Shown here: positions 1 to 9,630 of the stretch, piece after piece
Layout of the letters: every line of letters begins with the position of its first letter
Position numbering within the stretch: the first letter of the stretch is position 1
Assembly: GCF_008039575.1 (NCBI RefSeq)
Contig: NZ_VDUY01000003.1
Coordinates: 248,001 to 312,000, forward strand
Length of the DNA stretch: 64,000 bases
Source of the DNA: Zeimonas arvi
GTDB taxonomy: Bacteria; Pseudomonadota; Gammaproteobacteria; Burkholderiales; Burkholderiaceae_E
Direction: 5' to 3'
Notes under the pieces: generated by a model
Told to the model about the DNA's origin: nothing
Seen by the model: only the letters and a program-made list of their open reading frames with translations
Databases searched by the model: none
Position numbers and translations under genes: made by a program

Positions 1-359
1 TAGAGCGCGTCGCCGTCGACGACCAGCGGCGCGGCCGGCGGCTCGCCGCTCTGTCCGGATCCGGCGCTTGCCACCGCCGGACTGCCGGCCAGGCGGGCGC
101 GCTCGAGCAGATCGGGGACCAGCACGAAGGCGTGCCCGTCTGCCGCGGCGAGCCAGACGCGGCGGGCCCAGCGCTCGAGCGGGGCTTCGACGTCGTCACG
201 CTGCTCGCCGTCGCCGTCGGGGCCCGCGGGCGCGCGGTGCAGGCGCACGACCGCCCTCGCGAAGGCCTGGGCCACCTGCCCGCCGGACGCCCGATTCGGC
301 TCGTGCCCGACGTCGCCCGATCCGGCCACCGCACCGCGGGGCTCGCGCGCGCCGCTCAC
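1..359 (-). CDS. recD: RecD, exodeoxyribonuclease V alpha subunit (N-terminal fragment, cut by window edge)
   Basis: This is the first 119 codons of the alpha subunit of the RecBCD helicase-nuclease; the rest lies outside the window. The likely start is a GTG at 359 that overlaps the recB stop codon in a GTGA, which implies translational coupling. The visible protein has an Ala/Gly-rich first 35 residues, then a segment containing GHAFVLVPDLLERARLAG and LVVDGDALY, which resembles the N-terminal domain of proteobacterial RecD. The Walker A and helicase motifs are not yet reached. Gene order recC-recB-recD on one strand supports the identity. RecD is the 5'-3' motor of the complex used in double-strand-break repair and degradation of linear DNA. 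Confidence 0.82.
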   Translation of the reverse strand, partial: MSGAREPRGAVAGSGDVGHEPNRASGGQVAQAFARAVVRLHRAPAGPDGDGEQRDDVEAPLERWARRVWLAAADGHAFVLVPDLLERARLAGSPAVASAGSGQSGEPPAAPLVVDGDAL

Positions 360-3300
360 CGTGCGCCTCCCGCCAAAAGCCGGTCGAGGCGCTCGATCAG
401 GGCCCGGGAGGGTTTGCTCGCATGCACGCCGGGCGTGGGCTCGCCCGCCTGGCCGGGCCGCACACCGCGCAGGAAGACCCAGAAAGCGCCCCCGATGTCG
501 CGGTCCCAGTCGTAGTCCGGCAACCGAAGCCTCAGGAATCGGTGCAACACCAGCAGATAGAGGCAGGCCTGCAGAGGGTAGGCGTGCTCGCGCATCGCCG
601 CCTCGACGGCGGGCGCTTCGTAGTCCGAAAAGCGCCCGCCGAGGCGGTTGCTCTTCCAGTCGAGCACGTACCAGCGTCCGTCCTGCTCGAAGACCAGGTC
701 GATGAAGCCGCGCAGGAATCCGCTCCAGCGCGAGCTCGCGGCCCAGGCGTCGAGCGGGTACTCGGCCGCGACCGCCTCGAGCAAGGCCCGGTCGTCGACG
801 CCATCGCCGGGCAGCAGGAAGTCCATCTCTCGCACCAGCGCCCCGGGCGCCACGGCGCGCAGGGACACCAGGCGGCCGTCCGGCGCTCGCAGGCCGGTGT
901 CGAGCACCGCGTCCAGCCAGCCCGCAAGGCCGTTCGACAGCGAGACGGCGAAGCCGGCCCGGGACAGCTGCGCGGCGACCAGCCGGCGATCGAGCGGCGC
1001 ATCGATGGCGCAGTGCTCGAGGATGCCGTGCAGGCAGCTGCCGGCGCGCGCGCCGGCCGGGAAGTCGAAGCGGATGTCGGGCACCGGCTCGTCGCCGGGA
1101 ACCTCGGCGAGGGAATCGAATTGGTCATGGTCGGGACGCTCGTCGTCCTGCGCGGCCCGGCCCGCATCGGCCGCCTCGCCTTCGGCGATCCGCTGCGCGA
1201 GCGCGCTGAAGCTGGTGCGTATCCACGGTGCCGGGATGCGCGCCGCGAAGGAACGCGCCAGGGGCTGCGGCACCGCCGACCGGGCCGCGTCGACCGCGAG
1301 CGGCGCCACCGGCCGCCCGCCGACCGTCCCCGACGCGGCCTCGGTGACATCGACGACCGCTACGCTTCCCGGCTCGGCCGCATCGCGCCAGGCATCGACC
1401 GCCCGGGCGAGCGCCTCGGGATCGGACGCCGGCTTCGGATCCTCCGGCAAGTCGGCGAGTACGGCGAGCCGGCGAGCGAGCGGGGTCGACGCGGCGGCGG
1501 CGACCGGCCCCCACAGGACATGGCAGCGCTGCTCGGCGCGGGTCAGCGCCACGTAGAGCCGCCGCACCGACTCCGCGTCGATCTCGAAGAGTCGCTGCCT
1601 CATCGCGCCGTCTGCCGGCCGGTCCGACAGTTCCAGCACCGGCTGCCAGTGACTCGCCGCGCCCGAGAGCGAATCCGGCCCGTGGTGGTGCACGAAGGGC
1701 GCTTCGGCCTTCGCCGCGCGGCCTTGCCACGCGAAGGGCAGGAACACGAAGGGAAACTCCAGTCCCTTGCTCTTGTGGACGGTGAGGATCCTGACCAGGT
1801 TCTCGTCGCTGTCGAGCCGCAGCTCGAAGGCCTGGCCCGACCGTTCGTCGCCGGCGCGCGCCCGCGCCAGCCACCGCCAGGCCTGGCGCGGGCCCTGCGA
1901 TGCCTCGTCGGACGCGGCGATCAGCTCGAACAGGTGCAGCAGGTTGGTGAGCCGCCTCTCGCCGTCGCCGAGCGCCGCGAGTCGGGCGGCGGCCCCGCTG
2001 CCGAACAGCAGCCTGCGCAAGGCGGCCTGCGGGCCATGTTGCGCCCAGGTGTCGCGGCAGGCGGCAAAGTGTTCGACCCAGGCATTCCAGGCGGCCGGGT
2101 CGCCCGCCAGCGATTCGAGGGCGGCAGCGTCCAGGCCGGCCGGCGTGGCGAGGAGCGCCGCGCGCAACAGGCCGGCGTCGGCGGGCTCGGCCACGGCGGC
2201 CAGCCAGCGCGACAGTTCCTCGGCCTGCGGCGAGGCCACGACCCGCTCGCGGGAGATCTCGACCGCGCCCACGCCGACCGCGCCCAGCGCCCGTTTGACC
2301 AGGCTGCCCTGGCGGTGCGAATCCACCAGCACGGCGATGTCGGACGGTTCGACCGGCGCATCGTCGAGCCGCAGCCCCGCGCCGAGCAGCCGCAGGATCT
2401 CGGCCACGGTGATCGACACCGCAAGCTCGCTGGCGCGGTCGGCGTCCAGCGCGCCGCCGCCCGCATCCCCGGCGAAGCGCAACACGGTGAGCGGCGCGCG
2501 CGGCGCGGCGTCGCCGGCCTCCTCCGTCAGCGCGCGTCGGGCCTTCAGTCCCACGCCTGCCGGCTCGAACCCGATGCCCGGCACGCCGAAGGGATCGCCT
2601 TTCCCGAAGAGTGCGTTGACCGCGCTCACCAGTCCCGGCACCGAGCGCTGGTTCTCGCGCAGCGCATGGGCGGCCGGCCCCTCGTTGCGCGCATCGAGGT
2701 AGGAGTACACGTCGGCGCCGCGAAACGCGTAGATGGCCTGCTTCGGGTCCCCGACCAGCACCAGGCCGCCGCCGCGGCCTTCGTCAGCGCCGGCCTGGCC
2801 GCCGTCGTCGCTGCCGTGCGCCAGATGGATCCGGCGAAAGATGCCCCACTGCTGCGCGTCGGTGTCCTGGCACTCGTCGATCAGCGCCAGCGGGTAACGC
2901 TCGCGCAGCATGCGCGCGAGCCGCGCTCCCGAACCGGGCGCCTCCAGCGCCTCGTGAACGATGGCCAGCAGGTCGTCGAACGCGAGCCGCCCGCCGCCGC
3001 CGAGCCGCGCCAGCCTGCGCGGTTCGCCGTCGCGCCAGACGGACTCCGCCACTTGGGCGACGACGCCGTCGCAGCGCGCGAGCAGGGACGCGAGCTCGCT
3101 GCACAGCGCGGGGATCTCGCCAGGCGGCATCGGCTTGCTGCCGACTGCGGCCTCGAAGCGCTCGCGCGCGAGCTTCGCGACGGTGGCCGCGAGTTTCTCG
3201 CGATCGCCGCGCGTCATCGGCAGTCCGGCCGGCTGCGCCGCCCAGTCTGCGAGCTTCGCCAGCCAGCCGGCGGCCCAGTCGAGCCGGATCAGCTTCCCGT

Positions 3301-4054
3301 TGACGTTTCCCCTGACCGAGATCCAGTCCAGCAGCGCCTGGCCCTGCCCGGCCAGAGCCTCGGCGAGCCGCGCCCGCAGCCCGGCGACGTCCGCGGCCAG
3401 CGCACGCCAGTCCCCGCCGGGCGCCGCGCGCACCGCGCCCGGATTCGAGTGAATCGCGCGAACGCGCGCCACGAGGCGATCGGGATCGACGCCGGCCTCG
3501 GCGAGCAAGGCCAGTTGCGCCGCATCCGCGGCGATCACGTGACGGCGCCACCAATCGTCGACCAGCGCTTCGATCCAGCCGTCGTCGCCCTCGCCGACCT
3601 CGACGCCGCCGGGCAGGCCGATCGACAAGCCGTGCTCGGCGATCACCCGCTGGCAGAAGCCGTGGATCGTGCGCACCGCCGCCTCGTCGACCCGGGCATG
3701 CGCGATCCGCAGGCGCCGTAACGCGGCCTCGCGATCGGCGATCCGCGGCAGGTACTCGCGGCAGAAGAGCTCGCCGTCACGGGTGTCCTCGCCCGCCAGG
3801 TCGGCCTCGAGCAAGGCGGCCATCGCGCCGATGCGCTCGCGGATCCGGGCCGCGAGCTCGGCGGTCGCGGCGTTCGTGAAGGTCACGACCAGGATGCGGT
3901 CGATCTCGAGTTCCAGCTCGACCAGCGCGCGAACCACCAGACCGGCGATCGTCCAGGTCTTGCCCGTTCCGGCATCGGATTCGAGCAGATGGAAGCCGCG
4001 CAGGATCCCGGGGTCGAAGACCGGATGCGCCTCCAGCGGTCCGGGCGCCTTCAA
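356..4054 (-). CDS. recB: RecB, exodeoxyribonuclease V beta subunit
   Basis: RecB is the 3'-5' helicase and nuclease subunit of RecBCD. The 1232-residue product is close to the usual family length. It begins with a UvrD-type ATPase: Walker A ESDAGTGKTW near residues 19-28, Walker B LIDECQDTDAQQW, and VGDPKQAIYAFRGADVY. Later come LTVHKSKGLEFPFVFLP and LYVALTRAEQRC. The C-terminal nuclease domain shows GSCLHGILEH and the catalytic-type VLDWKSNRLGG. The reading frame stays open far upstream, but the start that fits the alignment is a TTG at 4054, overlapping the recC stop (ATTGA). No ATG lies nearby in frame. Translation is probably coupled to recC. Confidence 0.93.
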   Translation of the reverse strand: MKAPGPLEAHPVFDPGILRGFHLLESDAGTGKTWTIAGLVVRALVELELEIDRILVVTFTNAATAELAARIRERIGAMAALLEADLAGEDTRDGELFCREYLPRIADREAALRRLRIAHARVDEAAVRTIHGFCQRVIAEHGLSIGLPGGVEVGEGDDGWIEALVDDWWRRHVIAADAAQLALLAEAGVDPDRLVARVRAIHSNPGAVRAAPGGDWRALAADVAGLRARLAEALAGQGQALLDWISVRGNVNGKLIRLDWAAGWLAKLADWAAQPAGLPMTRGDREKLAATVAKLARERFEAAVGSKPMPPGEIPALCSELASLLARCDGVVAQVAESVWRDGEPRRLARLGGGGRLAFDDLLAIVHEALEAPGSGARLARMLRERYPLALIDECQDTDAQQWGIFRRIHLAHGSDDGGQAGADEGRGGGLVLVGDPKQAIYAFRGADVYSYLDARNEGPAAHALRENQRSVPGLVSAVNALFGKGDPFGVPGIGFEPAGVGLKARRALTEEAGDAAPRAPLTVLRFAGDAGGGALDADRASELAVSITVAEILRLLGAGLRLDDAPVEPSDIAVLVDSHRQGSLVKRALGAVGVGAVEISRERVVASPQAEELSRWLAAVAEPADAGLLRAALLATPAGLDAAALESLAGDPAAWNAWVEHFAACRDTWAQHGPQAALRRLLFGSGAAARLAALGDGERRLTNLLHLFELIAASDEASQGPRQAWRWLARARAGDERSGQAFELRLDSDENLVRILTVHKSKGLEFPFVFLPFAWQGRAAKAEAPFVHHHGPDSLSGAASHWQPVLELSDRPADGAMRQRLFEIDAESVRRLYVALTRAEQRCHVLWGPVAAAASTPLARRLAVLADLPEDPKPASDPEALARAVDAWRDAAEPGSVAVVDVTEAASGTVGGRPVAPLAVDAARSAVPQPLARSFAARIPAPWIRTSFSALAQRIAEGEAADAGRAAQDDERPDHDQFDSLAEVPGDEPVPDIRFDFPAGARAGSCLHGILEHCAIDAPLDRRLVAAQLSRAGFAVSLSNGLAGWLDAVLDTGLRAPDGRLVSLRAVAPGALVREMDFLLPGDGVDDRALLEAVAAEYPLDAWAASSRWSGFLRGFIDLVFEQDGRWYVLDWKSNRLGGRFSDYEAPAVEAAMREHAYPLQACLYLLVLHRFLRLRLPDYDWDRDIGGAFWVFLRGVRPGQAGEPTPGVHASKPSRALIERLDRLLAGGAR

Positions 4055-7000
4055 TGCAGCACCTCGATCTCGACATCGGCCAGGATCGGCACCCACAGCG
4101 TGTCGCCGTCTTCCGCGACGGTCCGCAGGTCGGGACCCGCATCGCGCCAGAACACCGCCTGCCAGGGCTTGTCGCGTTCCCCGCTGGACCAGGGACCGCC
4201 CTCGATCGCGTCGCGCAGCTTGCCCAGCAGCCTGCCGGCGCGATCGGGATCCGCATCGAGACACGCTGCCAGCGGCCCTTTCTGCTTCGACTCGCGCCAG
4301 GCGCTCAGCCAGGCCCGCGGAAAAGCCGCCGGCGGACCGGCGAGGATCGCCTCGGTGGCCGCGACGGCGTGGCGAAGCGCGGCCACCGGATCGGCGATGC
4401 GCACCAACGCAGTGGCGTCCGGCGCGGCCAGCACGGTCTCGTCCAGGCGGCACAGGTCCCGCGCGGGAAGATCCGGACGATCGGGACGCGCGGCATGCGC
4501 AGACCCGCGCCCCGCGGCGAGCCAGGCCGCAAGCAGCGCATGCGACAGCCAGGCCTCGACGATCCCGTGCAGGTTCAGCGCGAAACCCGACACGATCCGG
4601 TGCCGGCCGTCGGGGCCTGGCAGCGGCAGGCGGGCCACGATCGCCGGCCCGCCGTCGAGCTCGAACGACAGGTCCGCCGCCCGCGCGGCGCCCGGCCCGC
4701 CCGCACGATCGGCCAGCCGCGCGGCATGCTCGAGGATCGCCCGGGCCTGGCGCTCGCCGACCGAGCCGCCCGCGACGCGCGGCGTCGCGCGGAGCTGCGC
4801 CTCGATCCGCCCGGCGTCCGCGCCTTCGAGCAGGGCCTGCGCGGTCCGGCCGAGCAGGTCGCGGTCGTCGGTGTCGCGCGGCCACAGCGGCTCGCGCGTG
4901 TCGGATCGTGCGTCCACCCGCGGCATCGATGCGCCCACCTTCCGGCGCAGCCAGAAGGCGATCGGATCGGACAGCGCGGCGCGCAGTTCGTCGAGCGAGA
5001 CCGGCTCGGCAGGCGATTCCCCCCCGGGCGCGGCCGGCCGTGGCGCCTGTGGGCCGCCCACCGGGCCCGCGGCGGCGCTGCGCCGCGCCAGCGGCGCGGC
5101 GAGGGCCGACGCGGCATCGACCCACTCGCGCGCAAAGCTGCCCGTCTGTCCGGGGACGAAGGCACGGGGCGAGAAGGGATGCAGCGGATGCTCGACGATC
5201 GCCGACGCCTCGGCACGGGCGGGCATCGCCCGACGCAAGGGCGCCCCGGCCGGCAGGCGGGACGCGAGCCGCGCACGCAGCCAGGCCATCAGCTCGAGCA
5301 CCACCGTCGACGGCTCGAGCGGCGCGTCGTCGCGCACGTCGCGGCCGCGGAACAGGATCGCGAGCCGGTCCTGCGCGGCCAGCACCGCGTCCAGGAAGAT
5401 CCCGCGCTCGTCGGTCCGCGGGACCCTGTCGCCGAAGCGCGGCGCCCGCGGCATCAGGTCGGTCTCGCTGCGCGCGCCGCTGCGCGGGAACACCCCCTCG
5501 TCGATGCCGAACAGGCAGACGACCCGGAACGGCACGCCGCGCAAGGCGCCCAGCGGACACACGCTGACCGCGCCCGACGCGGTGGCGGCCGGCGCCGACG
5601 CCCTCAGCGACTCGTCGAGCGCGAGCGCAAAGGCCTGCGCGTCGATCGGCACCAGGCCGGCTTGGAGGGCGGCCTCCTGCGCGGCTTCGGCGAGCGCCGC
5701 CAGCGCCTCGCGCACCCGGGCGAGCGCCGCCTCGTGCCTGCGCGTGGCGAAGAAGATCTGGTCGACCTCGGCGCCAAAGCGCTCGCACCACTCGGCGACG
5801 GGCCGCTCGCGCGCGGCGAGCCGCCGCAGCGAACCCAGCACGCCGAGCAGGGCGAGCACCGGCTCGGCGAGCGCCGCGCGGCTGCCGCGCAGCCCTTGCA
5901 CCGGCGCCAGCGTGCCGACCAGCGGGACGTCGTCAGACACCGCCGCGCCGATCAGGAGCCGGTCCAGGGCATGCTGCCAGTCGTGCTTGATCGCGCCGTC
6001 CACGGCGTCGAGCCCCCAGCGCGCGCCCGCCGCGTCGAGCACTCGGACCAGGGCGGCCACGTCGTCGGCGGACAGGCCGGTGACCTCCGAAACCGCAGGG
6101 TTCAGCAGCCAGGCCTCCACCTCGGGCAGCGTCGGCCCCTGCGCGGCGAGATCGAGCAGGTCGCGCACGGCGCGCAGCAGCGGCTCGGCCCCGGGCGGCC
6201 TGCCGGAGATCGCGAACGGGATGCGCCGCTGGACGGCGGCCGTGGAGAAGACCGCCTCGATCGCCGGCGCCGCGCTCTCGATGTCGGCGCAGAACACGGC
6301 GACCTCGGACGGATGCAGGCCCGGCAGACGCTCGAAGCAGTCCAGCAGCAGGTCGTGCAGCACCTCGGCCTGGCGGGTCGCGCTGTGCGCGGCGTGCACG
6401 ACGATGGAGTCGTCGGGTTCGGCGACCCGCTCCCAGGGCGCGTCGCTGCGCAGGAAGACCGATTGCCGGAGCGCGCGCAGGCAGTCCGGCGGCCGCGCGG
6501 GATCGGCACCGTCCGGGTCGTCGAGCTCCCTGAAGGGTTCGCTCGCCTGGACGGCGAACCGCTCCTGCAGCGCCGCCACCTGCGCCACGAAATCGCGCTG
6601 CGCCCGCCCCCAGTCGCCGAGCACGGCAGGCTCGCCATCGTAGAGCCAGGCCTGGTCGGGCCGCTCCGCGAGGACCCGGGCGCGCTGCCGGCCGTCGACC
6701 AGGTCCTCCCACCACTCGCGGCAGGGATCGGGCGCGAAGAAGGCGACGTCGGCCACCTCGCCCAGCAGGCCGAACAGCGAGAGCTGCGACGGCGACATGC
6801 CGGGCATGCCGAACAGGCTCACGCAGCGCCCGCCCAGCGTCTTGCGCACCGAGTCGGGCTCCGAGAGGATCAGCTGCTCGAGGCGCTCGTAGGGATGCAC
6901 GTCGGCCAGACCCGGCATCGACGCGAGCAGGCGCAGCCAGAGCCAGCGCTGCCAGGCTTCGTGCGGCCCGAGCAGACCCGTGGCGCCCACGGCCGGCAGG

Positions 7001-7458
7001 CCGCGCTGCCAGCGCTCCAGCCAGTCGCGCCGCCATGCAAGGTAGCGATCGAAGAGTCCGGCGAGTTCGGTCGCCACCGCGAGCCGCTGCCGGCTCGGCG
7101 CGCCCGCCACCCGCTCGCGCAGGGGCGCGAGCTCGGGCATGTCCCCGGGAATCGCGTCGAACATCGCCAGCAGGCGCCAGCGCACGACCTCGGGATCGAA
7201 GGGCGAGCGGGCGGGCAGTTCGGGGAGCAGGTCGCGCAGCCAGTGCCAGAGCAGGCGGCCAGGCAGCTCCGGCTCCAGCCTCGCGCAGACGCCTGTGGAC
7301 AACGCCACCCGCTGCTGAAGCCAGCGGCCCACGCCCACGCTGGGAACGATGACCGGGTGCAGCGCCAGCGGATCGCCCTTCGCGGGGCGCGCGAGCCGCT
7401 CGATCAGCGCGTCGGCGAGGCGGTCGAGCCGGTTGTCGAATCGGATCGAGAGCGGCAT
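4051..7458 (-). CDS. recC: RecC, exodeoxyribonuclease V gamma subunit
   Basis: RecC is the scaffold and Chi-recognition subunit of RecBCD, with a helicase fold that lacks ATPase motifs. The 1135-residue protein starts at an ATG with the typical N-terminus (MPLSIRFDNRLDRLADAL, then HPVIVPSVGVGRWLQQRVA). The middle region has GLPAVGATGLLGPHEAW-like and SLFGMPGMSPSQLSLF segments, and the later region has CLFGIDEGVFPR and DAVLAAQDRLAILFRGRD, all typical of RecC. It is the first gene of the recC-recB-recD unit, and its stop codon is embedded in the recB start. Confidence 0.93.
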   Translation of the reverse strand: MPLSIRFDNRLDRLADALIERLARPAKGDPLALHPVIVPSVGVGRWLQQRVALSTGVCARLEPELPGRLLWHWLRDLLPELPARSPFDPEVVRWRLLAMFDAIPGDMPELAPLRERVAGAPSRQRLAVATELAGLFDRYLAWRRDWLERWQRGLPAVGATGLLGPHEAWQRWLWLRLLASMPGLADVHPYERLEQLILSEPDSVRKTLGGRCVSLFGMPGMSPSQLSLFGLLGEVADVAFFAPDPCREWWEDLVDGRQRARVLAERPDQAWLYDGEPAVLGDWGRAQRDFVAQVAALQERFAVQASEPFRELDDPDGADPARPPDCLRALRQSVFLRSDAPWERVAEPDDSIVVHAAHSATRQAEVLHDLLLDCFERLPGLHPSEVAVFCADIESAAPAIEAVFSTAAVQRRIPFAISGRPPGAEPLLRAVRDLLDLAAQGPTLPEVEAWLLNPAVSEVTGLSADDVAALVRVLDAAGARWGLDAVDGAIKHDWQHALDRLLIGAAVSDDVPLVGTLAPVQGLRGSRAALAEPVLALLGVLGSLRRLAARERPVAEWCERFGAEVDQIFFATRRHEAALARVREALAALAEAAQEAALQAGLVPIDAQAFALALDESLRASAPAATASGAVSVCPLGALRGVPFRVVCLFGIDEGVFPRSGARSETDLMPRAPRFGDRVPRTDERGIFLDAVLAAQDRLAILFRGRDVRDDAPLEPSTVVLELMAWLRARLASRLPAGAPLRRAMPARAEASAIVEHPLHPFSPRAFVPGQTGSFAREWVDAASALAAPLARRSAAAGPVGGPQAPRPAAPGGESPAEPVSLDELRAALSDPIAFWLRRKVGASMPRVDARSDTREPLWPRDTDDRDLLGRTAQALLEGADAGRIEAQLRATPRVAGGSVGERQARAILEHAARLADRAGGPGAARAADLSFELDGGPAIVARLPLPGPDGRHRIVSGFALNLHGIVEAWLSHALLAAWLAAGRGSAHAARPDRPDLPARDLCRLDETVLAAPDATALVRIADPVAALRHAVAATEAILAGPPAAFPRAWLSAWRESKQKGPLAACLDADPDRAGRLLGKLRDAIEGGPWSSGERDKPWQAVFWRDAGPDLRTVAEDGDTLWVPILADVEIEVLH

Positions 7459-7513
7459 CGGCGCGTCGCGGCGTGCTCGTGGCGGCGGAGGACCGGCGTC
7501 GGCGGCGCGGCGT

Positions 7514-7975
7514 TCAGTTCGCCAGGCGGCCGACCGTGGCCACCGCGATCGTGAGAAAACCCAGCACCAGGTTCAGCGTGACCAGCTTGCGGATGCCGTC
7601 GAGCGCAGTGGCCGCGGCCTTGATCTCGCCGGCCGCGAGCGCCGACTGCATCGCCGGATGCCTGCGCAGCCAGATCACGACGAACACCGCGGTCATCACC
7701 AGCGCGATCGCCGCCATCAGGTTCCAGGACATCGGCGGCTTGCCACCGGCCACCGACAACTGGGCGAACATTGCAATGCCGCTGCCCCACAGCAGCGCCA
7801 GCGACCAGGCGACCGCCACGAAGAAGCGCCCCAGCGCCGCCGACATCATCGGCAGCCGCTGCGGCGGCTCGAGCGTGGCCACGGCCGCTGGCCGCATGCA
7901 GAAGTGCGCGAAGAACATCCCGCCGATCCAGATCACGACGGCAACCAGGTGAAGCAGCAACCAGACTTCCCTCAT
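7514..7975 (-). CDS. CopD-family integral membrane protein
   Basis: This is a 153-residue hydrophobic protein with four predicted membrane helices, roughly residues 3-25, 50-72, 82-102 and 128-150. The motif WLLLHLVAVVIWIGGMFFAHF at the start resembles the CopD / DUF2269-like family, which shares a His in helix 1 and a WIGG motif. Some CopD relatives act in copper handling or bind haem, but this short version has no characterised role that I can assign. It lies upstream of recC on the same strand with a 55-bp gap, so co-transcription is possible. The function is inferred only at family level. Confidence 0.7.
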   Translation of the reverse strand: MREVWLLLHLVAVVIWIGGMFFAHFCMRPAAVATLEPPQRLPMMSAALGRFFVAVAWSLALLWGSGIAMFAQLSVAGGKPPMSWNLMAAIALVMTAVFVVIWLRRHPAMQSALAAGEIKAAATALDGIRKLVTLNLVLGFLTIAVATVGRLAN

Positions 7976-8074
7976 CTTCGATCATCCTCGTTCGATCCGC
8001 GACAGCCCCGGCCGGGCTGCCGGCACGGTTGATATCATAGGACCATGGATGAACCGCTTCCGTGGAGCGCGGCG

Positions 8075-8332
8075 ATGACGGATCTCGAAAAGCAGTTCGA
8101 ACAGGCAGTGGCGGATTCCAAGGCGCTCACCGAGCGCCCCGACAACATGACGCTGCTGCAGCTCTACGCGCTCTACAAGCAGGCCACCAGCGGCGACGTC
8201 GACGGCGAGCGGCCAGGCTTCACCGACATGGTCGGCCGCGCCAAGTGGGATGCCTGGAACGCGCTGAAAGGCGCCACCGCCGACGAGGCGATGCAGCGCT
8301 ACATCGCGCTGGTGGACGACCTCAAGGCCTGA
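8075..8332 (+). CDS. Acyl-CoA-binding protein
   Basis: This is a small soluble acyl-CoA-binding protein of 85 residues, which binds and buffers long-chain acyl-CoA esters in the cytoplasm. It shows the family features in order: LEKQFEQAVADSKAL near the start, LLQLYALYKQATSGDV, and AKWDAWNALKGATADEAM with the conserved Lys-Trp-Asp-Ala-Trp. The frame is open from 8045, but the family's usual N-terminus starts at the internal ATG at 8075, which has a GGAG eight bases upstream. I therefore prefer 8075. It is a lone plus-strand gene between two minus-strand units. In a PHA-accumulating organism it may serve acyl-CoA traffic, but that is inference. Confidence 0.9.
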   Translation: MTDLEKQFEQAVADSKALTERPDNMTLLQLYALYKQATSGDVDGERPGFTDMVGRAKWDAWNALKGATADEAMQRYIALVDDLKA

Positions 8333-8342
8333 ACCCGGTTAC

Positions 8343-9602
8343 TCAGATCAGCCTGAACGCGGCGATCGCCACCAGGGTGGGCACCGCCGCCGAGGCGAGC
8401 AGGCCCAGCGCGCTCACCTCCTCGTGCTCGAACTTGCTCTTCAGGATCGAGTAACCGGCCGGGTTGGGCGCGTTCGCGATCACGGTCAGGCCACCGCCGG
8501 TCACCGCGCCGGCCACCAGTGCGTACTTGAACTCGTCGGTCAGCCCGCCCACCAGCGAGCCCAGGTAGGTCAGCGCCGCGTTGTCGGTGATCGCCGTGAG
8601 CGCAGTGGCTCCGTAATAGACCGCGGTGGGGCTCATCGCCGACAGCAGCGGCTGCAGCCACCACTGCTGGTAGCCGCCCAGCACCACCAGCCCGGCCAGG
8701 AAGAAGGCCACCAGCAGTCCCTCCCGGAGAATCAGGCGATCCTGCCAGCGCGGATAGGCGGTGGCGATGCCCATGAAGGAGAGGAAGAGGCCGACGAAGA
8801 CCACTGGATGATGGGCCCCCAGGACCACGCCCACCAGGACCAGCAGGTGGACGATCACCAGCGGCAGCGGCACCGGTTCCGCCTTCTCGCCTCCGCCCAG
8901 CTCGAGCTTGCGCAGCTCGCCGGCGAACAGCAGCGTGGCCCCCAACGCATTGATCGTGACCGCCAGCGCGGAGCGCCAGCCGAAGTGCGTCAGCATGAAC
9001 CAGAGGTCCCAGTCCCACTTCGCCGCGACCATCAGCACCGGCGGCGCGGCATAGGGCGTGAGCGTCCCGCCGATCGACACGTTGACGAACAGCACGCCCA
9101 GCGTGACGTACTTGAGCCGCGTGGACAGTCCCGCCGAGTAGAAGCGGTCGCGCAGCGTGAGCGCCGCCAAGGTCATCGCAGCCGGCTCGGTGATGAAGGA
9201 GCCCAGCAGCGGCACCAGCGCGAGCGTCACGAAATAGGTCGCCATCGGCCGGGGCATCGGCATGAGTCCCGACGCGACGGTCACCCCGCCCTGGGCGAAA
9301 CGCAGGATGGGCCGGCTCGCCGCGACAACCATGATCACGAACACGAACATGGGCTCGGTGAAATTGCGCGACTCCAGGTACTCGAGCGCGCGCCCGCTGC
9401 CGCCGAACACCGCGATGAAGGCCACCAGGACCATCGCCCAGAAGCCGAAGACGATCTCGACCTCGCCGAGCATGTGAAGCACGCCGGAATGAGCAGGGTG
9501 TCGGTGCGCGAGCCTCTCGAAGATTTTCGCCGAGAAGGTGTGGACGAGCGCGATCGCGAAAAGGACTGCGCCAACGATCTGGGCCGGCGTCGCTTCGGTC
9601 AA
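8343..9602 (-). CDS. Putative Na+/H+ antiporter (Na_H_antiport_3-like)
   Basis: This is a polytopic membrane protein of 419 residues with about ten or more hydrophobic helices. Sequences such as FGFWAMVLVAFIAVFGG, GSFITEPAAMTLAALTLRD, GGTLTPYAAPPVLMVA and ITDNAALTYLGSLV resemble a proteobacterial family annotated as putative Na+/H+ antiporters within the ion-transporter superfamily. The open frame extends upstream to 9674, but that would overlap the neighbouring PHA-system gene. A TTG at 9602 preceded by GGAG seven bases upstream removes the overlap and gives a sensible N-terminus (LTEATPAQIVGAVLF). The transported ion cannot be read from the sequence. Confidence 0.78.
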   Translation of the reverse strand: MTEATPAQIVGAVLFAIALVHTFSAKIFERLAHRHPAHSGVLHMLGEVEIVFGFWAMVLVAFIAVFGGSGRALEYLESRNFTEPMFVFVIMVVAASRPILRFAQGGVTVASGLMPMPRPMATYFVTLALVPLLGSFITEPAAMTLAALTLRDRFYSAGLSTRLKYVTLGVLFVNVSIGGTLTPYAAPPVLMVAAKWDWDLWFMLTHFGWRSALAVTINALGATLLFAGELRKLELGGGEKAEPVPLPLVIVHLLVLVGVVLGAHHPVVFVGLFLSFMGIATAYPRWQDRLILREGLLVAFFLAGLVVLGGYQQWWLQPLLSAMSPTAVYYGATALTAITDNAALTYLGSLVGGLTDEFKYALVAGAVTGGGLTVIANAPNPAGYSILKSKFEHEEVSALGLLASAAVPTLVAIAAFRLI

Positions 9603-9630
9603 GATGATCTCCGGAAGGTGTCTCCAGCGC

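Noticed and set aside
68-3721. A 1217-codon plus-strand open frame across recB/recD
   Set aside because: It is antisense to recB, has low-complexity Arg/Ala/Gly composition and no recognisable domain; very high GC content leaves such frames open.
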